Assembly (NCBI GenBank): GCA_009746045.1
Contig: RPFO01001541.1
Location: forward strand, 37,281-101,280
Direction: 5' to 3'
Length of the DNA stretch: 64,000 bases
Source of the DNA: Mesostigma viride
Lineage: Eukaryota; Streptophyta; Mesostigmatophyceae; Mesostigmatales; Mesostigmataceae
Shown here: in pieces, positions 1 to 13,222 of the stretch
How the letters are laid out: the number at the start of each line of letters is the position of its first letter
Numbering within the stretch: position 1 is the first letter of the stretch
Notes under the pieces: model-generated
The model's database searches: none
Told to the model about the DNA's origin: nothing
Seen by the model: only the letters and a program-made list of their open reading frames with translations
Position numbers and translations under genes: made by a program

Positions 1-3000
1 TTGCGTGCATGGTGTATGTCCATGTGTGGGCAGTTGCCCCTTGCGTGCGCGGTGTATGTACATGTTTTTGCACTCGCCCCTTGCGTGCATGGTGTATGTA
101 TGTGTGTGTGCAGCCGCCCCTTGCGTGCGCGGTGGATGTACGTGTGTGTGCAGCCACCCCTTTCGTGCGCGGTGTATGTACATGTGAGTGCCGTCGCCCC
201 AAGCGTGCATTTTGTGTGTAAGTGTGTGTGCAGCAGCCCCTTGCGTGCGCGGTGTATGTACGTGTGTGTGCAGCCGCCCCGTGGTTGCGCGGTGGATGTA
301 CATGTGAGTGGAGTTGCCCCTTGCGTGCGCGGTGTATGTACGTGTGTGTGCAGCCGCCCCTTGCGTGCGCGGTGTAGGTACATGTGTGTGCAGCCGGTCC
401 TTGCGTGCGCGGTGTATGTACGTGTGTGTGCAGCCGGCCCTTGCGTGCATGGTGTGTGTACGTGTGTGTGCAGCCGGCCCTTGCGTGCGCGGTGTAGGTA
501 CGTATGTGTGCAGTCGCCCCTTGGGTGCGCGGTGTAGGTACGTGTGTGTGCAGCCGCCCCTTGCGTGCGCGGTGTATGTACGTGTGTGTGCAGCCGCCCC
601 TTGCGTGCATGGTGTGTGTACGTGTGTGTGCACTCGCCCCTTGCGTGCGCGGTGGATGTACATGTGTGTGCAGCCGCCCCTTGCGTGCATGGTGTATGTC
701 CATGTGTGGGCAGTTGCCCCTTGCGTGCGCGGCGTATGTACATGTTTTTGCACTCGCCCCTTGCGTGCATGGTGTATGTATGTGTGTGTGCAGCCGCCCC
801 TTGCGTGCGCGGTGGATGTACGTGTGTGTGCAGCCACCCCTTTCGTGCGCGGTGTATGTACATGTGAGTGCCGTCGCCCCAAGCGTGCATTTTGTGTGTA
901 AGTGTGTGTGCAGCAGCCCCTTGCGTGTGCGGTGTATGTACGTGTGTGTGCAGCCGTCCCTTGCGTGCGCGGTGTATGTACGTGTGTGTGCAGCCGCCCC
1001 TTGCGTGCATGGTGAGTGTAAGTGTGTGTGCAGCCGCCCCTTGCGTGCGCGGTGTAGGTACGTATGTGTGCAGCCGCCCCTTGCGTGCGCGGTGTATGTA
1101 CGTGTGTGTGCAGCCGCCCCAAGCGTGCGCGGTGTGTGTACATGTGAGTGCAGCTGCCCCAAGCGTGCGCGGTGTGTGTACATGTGTGTGCAGTTGCCCC
1201 TTGCGTGCGCGGTGGATGTACGTGTGTGTGCATGCCGGCAATTGCGTGCATGGTGTGTGTACGTGTGTGTGCAGCCGCCCCTTGCGTGCGCGGTGTGTGT
1301 ACATGTGAGTGCCGTCGCCCCAAGCGTGCATTTTGTGTGTAAGTGTGTGTGCAGCCGCCCCTTGCGTGCGCGGTGTAGGTACGTGTGTGTGCAGCCGCCC
1401 CAAGCGTGCGCGGTGTATGTACGTGTGTGTGCAGCCGCCCCAAGCGTGCGCGGTGTGTGTACATGTGAGTGCAGCTGCCCCAAGCGTGCGCGGTGTGTGT
1501 ACATGTGTGTGCAGTTGCCCCTTGCGTGCGCGGTGGATGTACGTGTGTGTGCATGCCGGCAATTGCGTGCATGGTGTGTGTACGTGTGTGTGCAGCCGCC
1601 CCTTGCGTGCGCGGTGTGTGTACGTGTGTGTGCACTCGCCCCTTGCGTGCGCGGTGGATGTACATGTGTGTGCAGCCGCCCCTTGCGTGCATGGTGTATG
1701 TCCATGTGTGGGCAGTTGCCCCTTGCGTGCGCGGTGTATGTACATGTTTTTGCACTCGCCCCTTGCGTGCATGGTGTATGTATGTGTGTGTGCAGCCGCC
1801 CCTTGCGTGCGCGGTGGATGTACGTGTGTGTGCAGCCACCCCTTTCGTGCGCGGTGTATGTACATGTGAGTGCCGTCGCCCCAAGCGTGCATTTTGTGTG
1901 TAAGTGTGTGTGCAGCAGCCCCTTGCGTGCGCGGTGTATGTACGTGTGTGTGCAGCCGCCCCGTGGTTGCGCGGTGGATGTACATGTGAGTGGAGCCGGT
2001 CCTTGCGTGCGCGGTGTATGTACGTGTGTGTGCAGCCGCCCCTTGCGTGCGCGGTGTAGGTACGTATGTGTGCAGCCGCCCCTTGCGTGCGCGGTGTATG
2101 TACGTGTGTGTGCAGCCGCCCCAAGCGTGCGCGGTGTGTGTACATGTGAGTGCAGCTGCCCCAAGCGTGCGCGGTGTGTGTACATGTGTGTGCAGTTGCC
2201 CCTTGCGTGCGCGGTGGATGTACGTGTGTGTGCATGCCGGCAATTGCGTGCATGGTGTGTGTACGTGTGTGTGCAGCCGCCCCTTGCGTGCGCGGTGTGT
2301 GTACGTGTGTGTGCACTCGCCCCTTGCGTGCGCGGTGGATGTACATGTGTGTGCAGCCGCCCCTTGCGTGCATGGTGTATGTCCATGTGTGTGCAGTTGC
2401 CCCTTGCGTGCGCGGCGTATGTACATGTTTTTGCACTCGCCCCTTGCGTGCATGGTGTATGTATGTGTGTGTGCAGCCGCCCCTTGCGTGCGCGGTGGAT
2501 GTACGTGTGTGTGCAGCCACCCCTTTCGTGCGCGGTGTATGTACATGTGAGTGCCGTCGCCCCACGCGTGCATTTTGTGTGTAAGTGTGTGTGCAGCAGC
2601 CCCTTGCGTGCGCGGTGTATGTACGTGTGTGTGCAGCCGCCCCGTGGTTGCGCGGTGGATGTACATGTGAGTGGAGCCGGTCCTTGCGTGCGCGGTGTAT
2701 GTACGTGTGTGTGCAGCCGCCCCTTGCGTGCGCGGTGTAGGTACGTATGTGTGCAGCCGCCCCTTGCGTGCGCGGTGTATGTACGTGTGTGTGCAGCCGC
2801 CCCAAGCGTGCGCGGTGTGTGTACATGTGAGTGCAGCTGCCCCAAGCGTGCGCGGTGTGTGTACATGTGTGTGCAGTTGCCCCTTGCGTGCGCGGTGGAT
2901 GTACGTGTGTGTGCATGCCGGCAATTGCGTGCATGGTGTGTGTACGTGTGTGTGCAGCCGCCCCTTGCGTGCGCGGTGTGTGTACATGTGAGTGCCGTCG

Positions 3001-6000
3001 CCCCAAGCGTGCATTTTGTGTGTAAGTGTGTGTGCAGCCGCCCCTTGCGTGCGCGGTGTAGGTACGTGTGTGTGCAGCCGCCCCAAGCGTGCGCGGTGTG
3101 TGTACGTGTGTGTGCAGCCGCCCCAAGCGTGCGCGGTGTGTGTACATGTGAGTGCAGCTGCCCCAAGCGTGCGCGGTGTGTGTACATGTGTGTGCAGTTG
3201 CCCCTTGCGTGCGCGGTGGATGTACGTGTGTGTGCATGCCGGCAATTGCGTGCATGGTGTGTGTACGTGTGTGTGCAGCCGCCCCTTGCGTGCGCGGTGT
3301 GTGTACGTGTGTGTGCAGCCGCCCCTTGCGTGCGCGGTGTATGTACGTGTGTGTGCAGTTGCCCCTTGCGTGCGCGGTGGATGTACGTGTGTGTGCAGCC
3401 GGCCCTTGCGTGCGCGGTGTGTGTACATGTGAGTGCAGCTGCCCCAAGCGTGCGCGGTGTGTGTACATGTGTGTGCAGTTGCCCCTTGCGTGCGCGGTGG
3501 ATGTACGTGTGTGTGCAGCCGCCCCTTGCGTGCGCGGTGTAGGTACGTGTGTGTGCAGCCGCCCCAAGCGTGCGCGGTGTGTGTACGTGTGTGTGCACTC
3601 GCCCCTTGCGTGCGCGGTGGATGTACATGTGTGTGCAGCCGCCCCTTGCGTGCATGGTGTATGTCCATGTGTGGGCAGTTGCCCCTTGCGTGCGCGGTGT
3701 ATGTACATGTTTTTGCACTCGCCCCTTGCGTGCATGGTGTATGTATGTGTGTGTGCAGCCGCCCCTTGCGTGCGCGGTGGATGTACGTGTGTGTGCAGCC
3801 ACCCCTTTCGTGCGCGGTGTATGTACATGTGAGTGCCGTCGCCCCAAGCGTGCATTTTGTGTGTAAGTGTGTGTGCAGCAGCCCCTTGCGTGCGCGGTGT
3901 ATGTACGTGTGTGTGCAGCCGCCCCGTGGTTGCGCGGTGGATGTACATGTGAGTGGAGCCGGTCCTTGCGTGCGCGGTGTATGTACGTGTGTGTGCAGCC
4001 GCCCCTTGCGTGCGTGGTGTGTGTACATGTAAGTGCAGCCGCCCCTTGCGTGCGCGGTGTATGTACGTGTGTGTGCAGCCGCCCCAAGCGTGCGCGGTGT
4101 GTGTACATGTGAGTGCAGCTGCCCCAAGCGTGCGCGGTGTGTGTACATGTGTGTGCAGTTGCCCCTTGCGTGCGCGGTGGATGTACGTGTGTGTGCATGC
4201 CGGCAATTGCGTGCATGGTGTGTGTACGTGTGTGTGCAGCCGCCCCTTGCGTGCGCGGTGTGTGTACGTGTGTGTGCACTCGCCCCTTGCGTGCGCGGTG
4301 GATGTACATGTGTGTGCAGCCGCCCCTTGCGTGCATGGTGTATGTCCATGTGTGGGCAGTTGCCCCTTGCGTGCGCGGCGTATGTACATGTTTTTGCACT
4401 CGCCCCTTGCGTGCATGGTGTATGTATGTGTGTGTGCAGCCGCCCCTTGCGTGCGCGGTGGATGTACGTGTGTGTGCAGCCACCCCTTTCGTGCGCGGTG
4501 TATGTACATGTGAGTGCCGTCGCCCCAAGCGTGCATTTTGTGTGTAAGTGTGTGTGCAGCAGCCCCTTGCGTGTGCGGTGTATGTACGTGTGTGTGCAGC
4601 CGTCCCTTGCGTGCGCGGTGTATGTACGTGTGTGTGCAGCCGCCCCTTGCGTGCATGGTGAGTGTAAGTGTGTGTGCAGCCGCCCCTTGCGTGCGCGGTG
4701 TAGGTACGTATGTGTGCAGCCGCCCCTTGCGTGCGCGGTGTATGTACGTGTGTGTGCAGCCGCCCCAAGCGTGCGCGGTGTGTGTACATGTGAGTGCAGC
4801 TGCCCCAAGCGTGCGCGGTGTGTGTACATGTGTGTGCAGTTGCCCCTTGCGTGCGCGGTGGATGTACGTGTGTGTGCATGCCGGCAATTGCGTGCATGGT
4901 GTGTGTACGTGTGTGTGCAGCCGCCCCTTGCGTGCGCGGTGTGTGTACATGTGAGTGCCGTCGCCCCAAGCGTGCATTTTGTGTGTAAGTGTGTGTGCAG
5001 CCGCCCCTTGCGTGCGCGGTGTAGGTACGTGTGTGTGCAGCCGCCCCAAGCGTGCGCGGTGTATGTACGTGTGTGTGCAGCCGCCCCAAGCGTGCGCGGT
5101 GTGTGTACATGTGAGTGCAGCTGCCCCAAGCGTGCGCGGTGTGTGTACATGTGTGTGCAGTTGCCCCTTGCGTGCGCGGTGGATGTACGTGTGTGTGCAT
5201 GCCGGCAATTGCGTGCATGGTGTGTGTACGTGTGTGTGCAGCCGCCCCTTGCGTGCGCGGTGTGTGTACGTGTGTGTGCACTCGCCCCTTGCGTGCGCGG
5301 TGGATGTACATGTGTGTGCAGCCGCCCCTTGCGTGCATGGTGTATGTCCATGTGTGGGCAGTTGCCCCTTGCGTGCGCGGTGTATGTACATGTTTTTGCA
5401 CTCGCCCCTTGCGTGCATGGTGTATGTATGTGTGTGTGCAGCCGCCCCTTGCGTGCGCGGTGGATGTACGTGTGTGTGCAGCCACCCCTTTCGTGCGCGG
5501 TGTATGTACATGTGAGTGCCGTCGCCCCAAGCGTGCATTTTGTGTGTAAGTGTGTGTGCAGCAGCCCCTTGCGTGCGCGGTGTATGTACGTGTGTGTGCA
5601 GCCGCCCCGTGGTTGCGCGGTGGATGTACATGTGAGTGGAGCCGGTCCTTGCGTGCGCGGTGTATGTACGTGTGTGTGCAGCCGCCCCTTGCGTGCGCGG
5701 TGTAGGTACGTATGTGTGCAGCCGCCCCTTGCGTGCGCGGTGTATGTACGTGTGTGTGCAGCCGCCCCAAGCGTGCGCGGTGTGTGTACATGTGAGTGCA
5801 GCTGCCCCAAGCGTGCGCGGTGTGTGTACATGTGTGTGCAGTTGCCCCTTGCGTGCGCGGTGGATGTACGTGTGTGTGCATGCCGGCAATTGCGTGCATG
5901 GTGTGTGTACGTGTGTGTGCAGCCGCTTCTTGCGTGCGCGGTGTGTGTACATGTGAGTGCCGTCGCCCCAAGCGTGCATTTTGTGTGTAAGTGTGTGTGC

Positions 6001-9000
6001 AGCCGCCCCTTGCGTGCGCGGTGTAGGTACGTGTGTGTGCAGCCGCCCCAAGCGTGCGCGGTGTGTGTACGTGTGTGTGCAGCCGCCCCAAGCGTGCGCG
6101 GTGTGTGTACATGTGAGTGCAGCTGCCCCAAGCGTGCGCGGTGTGTGTACATGTGTGTGCAGTTGCCCCTTGCGTGCGCGGTGGATGTACGTGTGTGTGC
6201 ATGCCGGCAATTGCGTGCATGGTGTGTGTACGTGTGTGTGCAGCCGCCCCTTGCGTGCGCGGTGTGTGTACGTGTGTGTGCAGCCGCCCCTTGCGTGCGC
6301 GGTGTATGTACGTGTGTGTGCAGCCGCCCCTTGCGTGCGCGGTGTAGGTACGTGTGTGTGCAGCCGCCCCAAGCGTGCGCGGTGTATGTATGTGTGTGTG
6401 CAGCCGCCCCTTGCGTGCGCGGTGGATGTACGTGTGTGTGCAGCCACCCCTTTCGTGCGCGGTGTATGTACATGTGAGTGCCGTCGCCCCAAGCGTGCAT
6501 TTTGTGTGTAAGTGTGTGTGCAGCAGCCCCTTGCGTGCGCGGTGTATGTACGTGTGTGTGCAGCCGCCCCGTTGTTGCGCGGTGGATGTACATGTGAGTG
6601 GAGCCGGTCCTTGCGTGCGCGGTGTATGTACGTGTGTGTGCAGCCGCCCCTTGCGTGCGTGGTGGTGTACGTGTGTGTGCAGCCGCCCCTTGCGTGCGCG
6701 GTGTATGTACGTGTGTGTGCAGCCGTCCCTTGCGTGCGCGGTGTGTGTACGTGTGTGTGCAGCCGCCCCTTGCGTGCATGGTGAGTGTAAGTGTGTGTGC
6801 AGCAGCCCCTTGCGTGCGCAGTGTATGTACGTGTGTGTGCAGCCGCCCCTTGCGTGCGCGGTGTGTGTACTGTGTGTGCATGCCGGCCCTTGCGTGCATG
6901 GTGTGTGTGCGTGTGTGTGCAGCCGCCCCTTGCATGGGCGGTGTATGTACAATTGAGTGCAGCCGGCCCTTGCGTGCGCGGTGGATGTACATGTGTGGGC
7001 AGTTGCCCCTTGCGTGCGCGGTGTATGTACATGTGTTTGCACTCGCCCCTTGCGTGCGCGGTGGATGTACATGTGTGTGCAGCCGAACCTTGCGTGCATG
7101 GTGTGTGTACCTGTGCGTGAAGTCGCTCCTTGCGTGCATGGTGTGTGTACGTGTGTGTGCAGCCGCCCCTTGCGTGCATGGTGTGTGTACGTGTGTGTGC
7201 AGTTGCCCCTTGCGTGCGCGGTGTATGTACGTGTGTGTGCAGCCGGCCCTTGCGTGCGCGGTGTGTGTACATGTGAGTGCAGCCGCCCCAAGCGTGTGTA
7301 CATGTGTGTGCAGTTGCCCCTTGCGTGCGCGGTGGATGTACGTGTGTGTGCATGCCGGCAATTGCGTGCATGGTGTGTGTACGTTTGTGTGCAGCCGCCC
7401 CTTGCGTGCGCGGTGTGTGTACGTGTGTGTGAATCCTTGTCCTTGCGTGCATGGTGTATGTACATGTGGGTGCAGCCGCCCCTTGCGTGCGCGGTGTATG
7501 CCAGTGTGTGTGCATGCCGGCCCTTGCGTGCATGGTGTGTGTAAGTGTGTGTGCAGCCGCCCCGAGCGTGTGTACATGTGTGTGCAGTTGCCCCTTGCGT
7601 GCGCAGTGGATGTACGTGTGTGTGCATGCCGGCAATTGCGTGCATGGTGTGTGTACGTGTGTGTGCAGCCGCCCCTTTCGTGCGCGGTGTGTGTACGTGT
7701 GTGTGCACTCGCCCCTTGCGTGCGCGGTGTATGTACGTGTGTGCAGCCGCCCCTTGCGTGCGCGGTGTATGCCAGTGTGTGTGCATGCCGGCCCTTGCGT
7801 GCATGGTGTGTGTAAGTGTGTGTGCAGCCCCTTGCGTGCATGGTGTATGTACGTGTGTGTGCAGCCGCCCCTTGCGTGCGCGGTGTGTGTACGTATGTGT
7901 GCAGCCGCCCCTTGCGTGCGCGGTGTATGTACGTGTGTGTGCAGCCGCCCCTTGCGTGCGCGGTGTATGTACGTGTGTGTGCAGCCGCCCCAAGCGTGCG
8001 CGGTGTGTGTACATGTGAGTGCAGCTGCCCCAAGCGTGCGCGGTGTGTGTACATGTGTGTGCAGTTGCCCCTTGCGTGCGCGGTGGATGTACGTGTGTGT
8101 GCATGCCGGCAATTGCGTGCATGGTGTGTGTACGTGTGTGTGCAGCCGCCCCTTGCGTGCGCGGTGTGTGTACATGTGTGTGCAGCCGCCCCTTGCGTGC
8201 GCGGTGTAGGTACGTGTGTGTGCAGCCGCCCCAAGCGTGCGCGGTGTGTGTACATGTGTGTGCAGTTGCCCCTTGCGTGCGCGGTGGATGTACGTGTGTG
8301 TGCATGCCGGCAATTGCGTGCATGGTGTGTGTACGTGTGTGTGCAGCAGCCCCTTGCGTGCGCGGTGTGTGTACGTGTGTGTGCACTCGCCCCTTGCGTG
8401 CGCGGTGGATGTACATGTGTGTGCAGCCGCCCCTTGCGTGCATGGTGTATGTCCATGTGTGGGCAGTTGCCCCTTGCGTGCGCGGTGTATGTACATGTGT
8501 GTGCACTCGCCCCTTGCGTGCATGGTGCATGTATGTATGTGTGTGTGCAGCCGCCCCTTGCGTGCGCGGTGGATGTACGTGTGTGTGCAGCCACCCTTTC
8601 GTGCGCGGTGTATGTACATGTGAGTGCCGTCGCCCCAAGCGTGCATTTTGTGTGTAAGTGTGTGTGCAGCAGCCCCTTGCGTGCGCGGTGTATGTACGTG
8701 TGTGTGCAGCCGCCCCGTGGTTGCGCGGTGGATGTACATGTGAGTGGAGCCGGTCCTTGCGTGCGCGGTGTATGTACGTGTGTGTGCAGCCGCCCCTTGC
8801 GTGCGTGGTGTGTGTACATGTAAGTGCAGCCGCCCCTTGCGTGCGCGGTGTATGTACGTGTGTGTGCAGCCGTCCCTTGCGTGCGCGGTGTGTGTACGTG
8901 TGTGTGCAGCCGCCCCTCGCGTGCATGGTGAGTGTAAGTGTGTGTGCAGCAGCCCCTTGCGTGCGCAGTGTATGTACGTGTGTGTGCAGCCGCCCCTTGC

Positions 9001-10285
9001 GTGCGCGGTGTGTGTACTGTGTGTGCATGCCGGCCCTTGCGTGCATGGTGTGTGTACGTGTGTGTGCAGCCGCCCCGTGGTTGCGCGGTGTATGTACATG
9101 TGTGTGCAGTTGCCCCTTGCGTGCGCGGTGTATGTACGTGTGTGTGCAGCCGCCCCTTGCGTGCGGTGGATGTACATGTGTTTGCACCGCCCCTTGCGTG
9201 CGCGGTGGATGTACATGTGTGTGCAGCCGAACCTTGCGTGCATGGTGTGTGTACCTGTGCGTGAAGTCGCTCCTTGCGTGCATGGTGTGTGTACGTGTGT
9301 GTGCAGCCGCCCCTTGCGTGCATGGTGTGTACGTGTGTGTGCAGTTGCCCCTTGCGTGCGCGGTGTATGTACGTGTGTGTGCAGCCGGCCCTTGCGTGCG
9401 CGGTGTGTGTACATGTGAGTGCAGCCGGCCCTTGCGTGCGCGGTGGATGTACATGTGTGGGCAGTTGCCCCTTGCGTGCGCGGTGTATGTACATGTGTTT
9501 GCACTCGCCCCTTGCGTGCGCGGTGGATGTACATGTGTGTGCAGCCGAACCTTGCGTGCATGGTGTGTGTACCTGTGCGTGAAGTCGCTCCTTGCGTGCA
9601 TGGTGTGTGTACGTGTGTGTGCAGCCGCCCCTTGCGTGCGCGGTGTAGGTACGTGTGTGTGCAGCCGCCCCTTGCGTGCGCGGTGTATGTACGTGTGTGT
9701 GCAGCCGGCCCTTGCGTGCATGGTGTGTGTACGTGTGTGTGCAGCCGGCCCTTGCGTGCGCGGTGGATGTACATGTGTGTGCAGCCGCCCCTTGCGTGCG
9801 CGGTGTAGGTACGTGTGTGTGCAGGCCCCTTGCGTGCGCGGTGTATGTACGTGTGTGTGCAGCCGCCCGTGGTTGCGCGGTGTATGTACATGTGTGTGCA
9901 GTTGCCCCTTGCGTGCGCGGTGTGTGTACGTGTGTGTGCAGCCGGCCCTTGCGTGCGCGGTGGATGTACATGTGAGTGCAGCCGGCCCTTGCGTGCATGG
10001 TGTGTGTACGTGTGTGTGCAGCCGCCCCTTGCGTGCGGTGTATGTACATGTGAGTGCAGCCGGCCCTTGCGTGCATGGTGTGTGTACGTGTGTGTGCAGC
10101 CGCCCCTTGCGTGCGGTGTATGTACGTGTGTGCGCACTCGCCCCTTGCGTGCGCGGTGTATGTACGTGTGTGTGCAGTTGCCCCTTGCGTGCGCGGTGGA
10201 TGTACGTGTGTGTGCAGCCGCCCCTTGCGTGCGCGGTGTGTGTACGTGTATGTGCAGCCGCCCCTTGCGTGCATGTACATGTGTG
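1..10285 (+). repeat. 40-bp GC-rich minisatellite array
   Basis: About 255 head-to-tail units of 40 bp (occasionally 41 or 39), each with a block like tgtgtgcagccgcccc followed by ttgcgtgcgcggtg and a TGTAC segment. Variants (aagcgtgc, catgccggcaa, ccgtggttgc) recur in a fixed order. Because 40 is not a multiple of 3 and the unit lacks plus-strand stops, all three plus frames stay open for hundreds of codons, giving Cys-rich pseudo-proteins. I see no gene, intron or start context. The array runs off the left edge and ends abruptly at tacatgtgtgaagaaataag. Confidence 0.97.
544..6477 (+). repeat. Higher-order duplication inside the 40-bp array
   Basis: Variant units are arranged in higher-order blocks. 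Segments near 868-1,900 recur essentially identically at 4,514-5,549, a shift of 3,646 bp. Inside each block a 681-bp super-unit (17 units plus one base) repeats at 1,469, 2,150 and 2,831 and again at 5,115 and 5,796. After the last of these the shift between the large copies becomes 2,965 bp (3,646 minus 681), so the two copies differ by one 681-bp unit. This indicates recent unequal exchange. Confidence 0.8.
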
Positions 10286-10299
10286 AAGAAATAAGCAAT

Positions 10300-12190
10300 A
10301 GTGAATGAAATAGTAAAAAGAAAATCATTCCAGCATATGTATGTACAAGTTTTTAGTAGTACACTATGACTATCGTCAAATATAACAATTTTCTATATTT
10401 TCATACACACACGAACAACACACCCACACACACACACACTATGTTTGCACCCAAGACACACACCAACACCTAAAAACAAGACACCAACACACAAGACAGC
10501 CATGCAACACACACCCAACACACACACGCAACACACACATAACACACCTAAGTATAGTTGTTATAACACACAACACACAGGTACATCCCGCCCCCCCACA
10601 CACAACACCAACACATGACAATTAACAGGCCACAACACACACACTGACACACATGCCCCAACACACACACACACATGCCCCAACACACACACACATGCCC
10701 CAACACTGCACACACAACAACACCCAAACACACACCACACACACAAAAGACACCCAACACACATACCGAAAACACGCACACACAACACCTACTAAAAACA
10801 AGACACCAACACACAAGACACCCAACACACACCCAACACACACACACACACACAATGTTTGCACCGGTCGGCCCACGACACCCACACCCAACACACACAT
10901 AACACACCTAAGTAACACACAACACACACGTACATCCCCCCCCCCACACACACAACACCAACACATGACAATTAACATGCCACAACACACACACATGCCC
11001 CAACACACACACACACATGCCCCAACACTGCACACACAACAACACCCAAACACATACCACACACACACAAGACACCCAACACACATACCGAAAACACGCA
11101 CACACAACACCTACCAAAAACACCAAACACACAAGACACCCAACACACACCCAACACACACACACACACAATGTTTGCACCCACGACACACACACCAACA
11201 CCTAAAAATAAGACACCAACACACAACACACGTACACGTACATCCCCCCCCCCACAACACCAACAATAACATGCAAACAACACACACACAACACACCTAA
11301 GTCACACACACAACACACACGTACTTTCCCCCCCCCACACCCAACACCAACACACAAGACACTTTGCACACACCCTACACACACCCACACCCTTTATGAA
11401 CACATGTACACCCAACACACACACGCAACACACACCTAGGTCGATCACACACAACACACACAAAACACACCTAAGTCACACACAACACACACGTACACCC
11501 CCCCACACAAACCCAATACCAACACACAAGACACTTGGCCCCCCCCCCACCCACCCACACACCCACACCCACACCCACACCACACATCCAACACACACAA
11601 CACACACACTACACACTTAAGTCACACACAACACACACATAACACACCTAAGTCACACACAACACACACGTCCATCCCCCCCCACACTCAACACCAATAC
11701 ATGACAATTAACATGCACACAACACACACACGCACACGCCCCAACACACACACACACACAACATACATACACAGAGCACACACACACGCCTCAACACACA
11801 TACCGAACACACACACACAAGACACCCAACACACATACCGAACACACACACACACACACACACTATGTTTGCACCCGACATACACACACCCAACACCTAC
11901 TAAAAACAAGAAACCAACACACAAGACACCCTACACACACAACACACACACACACACAACACATATCCAACACAAACAACACACACACCTAAGTCACACA
12001 CACAACACACCTACTAAGTCACACACACAACACACATGTACCTCCCCCCCCCCACACCCAACATCAACACACAAGACACTTTGCACACACCCTACACGCC
12101 CCCGCACCTTCATGAATGCACCCAACACACACACACAACACACACGCCCCAACACACATACCCAACATTCACACAACACACCCAACATAT
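10300..12190. repeat. CA-rich low-complexity tract with long degenerate repeats
   Basis: The stretch is almost only A and C on the plus strand (acacac, caacacac, cccaacac) with recurring longer words. ATGTTTGCACC occurs at about 10,441, 10,856, 11,170 and 11,866; cacctaagt recurs throughout; runs of 7-10 C are common. It is a decayed tandem repeat of a few hundred bases. Val/Cys-rich minus-strand ORFs and Thr/His-rich plus-strand ORFs are composition artefacts. Confidence 0.9.
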
Positions 12191-12204
12191 AAGGGTAAAT
12201 ATGG

Positions 12205-12236
12205 TTTAGGAGTGTAGGGGTTTAGGGTTTAAGGCC
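12205..12236 (+). other. Short TTTAGGG-like motif
   Basis: The words ggtttaggag, ggggtttagggttt contain about two units of the plant/green-algal telomere heptamer TTTAGGG at the border between the CA-rich tract and gene sequence. It is too short to be more than a relic or chance. Confidence 0.3.
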
Positions 12237-12382
12237 TACCATACACCCGTATGTAAAAATGCAACAACACGCCAAGTCATCCGCCACCATGCAAAAATAT
12301 ATAAACACAACTGGTCATCCTCAACAAGAATGCCCATTTTAGTACCCAATCCGCACTTGGCACTTGTCCAGTTTCGTAAGTC

Positions 12383-12396
12383 CAACGGCCGTTGGC
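12383..12396. repeat. CCAACGGCCGTTGG palindrome with outer TTTC/GAAA arms
   Basis: A single 14-bp perfect palindrome with TTTC about six bases to the left and GAAA about six bases to the right. It is one of the clearest examples of the extended form and lies just past the last recognised exon of the transposase-like gene. Confidence 0.85.
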
Positions 12397-12554
12397 TTTG
12401 AGAAATTAAGATATGCGACATGCGCCATGCAGCCAAGCTAAAGTATAGGCTGATTGCCCTGTATGTAACATTAGTAAGGTGAACGACCGTCGACAAAAAA
12501 ACACATGCGACATACAAACACCAATTTTACACAGTAATGTTTGGAATGACGTAC

Positions 12555-13222
12555 CGTAATTTCGGCGTCCACCTTCTTCGCAATTGTGAACCAGCCCTGT
12601 CGCGTGTTGTCCGGATGTCCTTCCCACTTGCCCTTCGTGACCTTTGCGACGCTCAGGTAGCACACGATTGCAGTTAAGGGTTCTCGGTCGTCTGGGTTCC
12701 AGAAGAAGCGTCGGGCGTCCGATCCGGAGGAGGAGCACCTCTCGAAGTATTTTACGTACATTACCCAGTTGCCTTTCTTAAAAACCTCGCCCCCCCCCCT
12801 GTATGTTTGTTTAAACACTCATCCTTGTCGAGTTGGTGGGCGACTCGAACAACTTTCGCCAACCAGTACGGGTGGTCGGGCACATGGTCCTTGTGCCCCC
12901 TCTCAGATGCGACTGCGACGGCCTCCCCCTCCTGCAAACCACGCCCCAACTCGTTTCTTGCCGTTTGAACGTGGTTCAGGCGGGTTCCCGGATATCGCGT
13001 GGGGTTCCGCGACTTACTCGCCTGGAGTTTTACAGTCCACGACGAGCTGCTCCAATCGTTTGGGCATGTCGTCCACTTGCCCTCTCGGCACTCCGCACAA
13101 CTGAAGCATGAAAAACGCCTGAGCTTTACCACCTCGACCCGCTCGCCCTTTTTGTCCAGTCGCCACTGGTGTGCCGTGGAGATATCTCGGATCGGGCCTC
13201 GCTCCTTACCGGACGTGAGAAT
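12555..13222 (-). CDS. Transposase-like gene, 3' exon (Cys cluster and chromo/BAH-like tail), frame broken at a C run
   Basis: This is the third recognised exon of the minus-strand gene, also represented by the entries at 13,525-14,280 and 15,076-16,242. The acceptor is ttgcag at 13,228-13,223 and the donor is attacg|gtacgt at 12,555. Joining to the previous exon keeps phase 0. The first half has a Cys-rich patch (RFSCFSCAEC followed by WTTC). It is followed by a segment suggestive of a chromatin-reader or Tudor-like fold (GEAVAVASER, YWLAKVVRV, GNWVMYVKYFE, RRFFWNP). The frame changes at ten C on the plus strand (12,790-12,799), where one extra G on the coding strand would restore continuity. 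A later exon may exist below 12,540 but I could not place it. The association with the DDE core is by splice phase and family resemblance recalled from uncharacterised metazoan proteins. Function is inferred. Confidence 0.5.

Noticed and set aside
504-6477. Very long Cys/Val-rich open frames (up to 1,012 codons) in the 40-bp array
   Set aside because: The unit lacks plus-strand stops and 40 is not divisible by 3, so all frames stay open; no gene structure or start context.
12205-12236. Telomere at the left border of the gene region
   Set aside because: Only about two TTTAGGG-like units; insufficient for a telomere or a convincing interstitial one.
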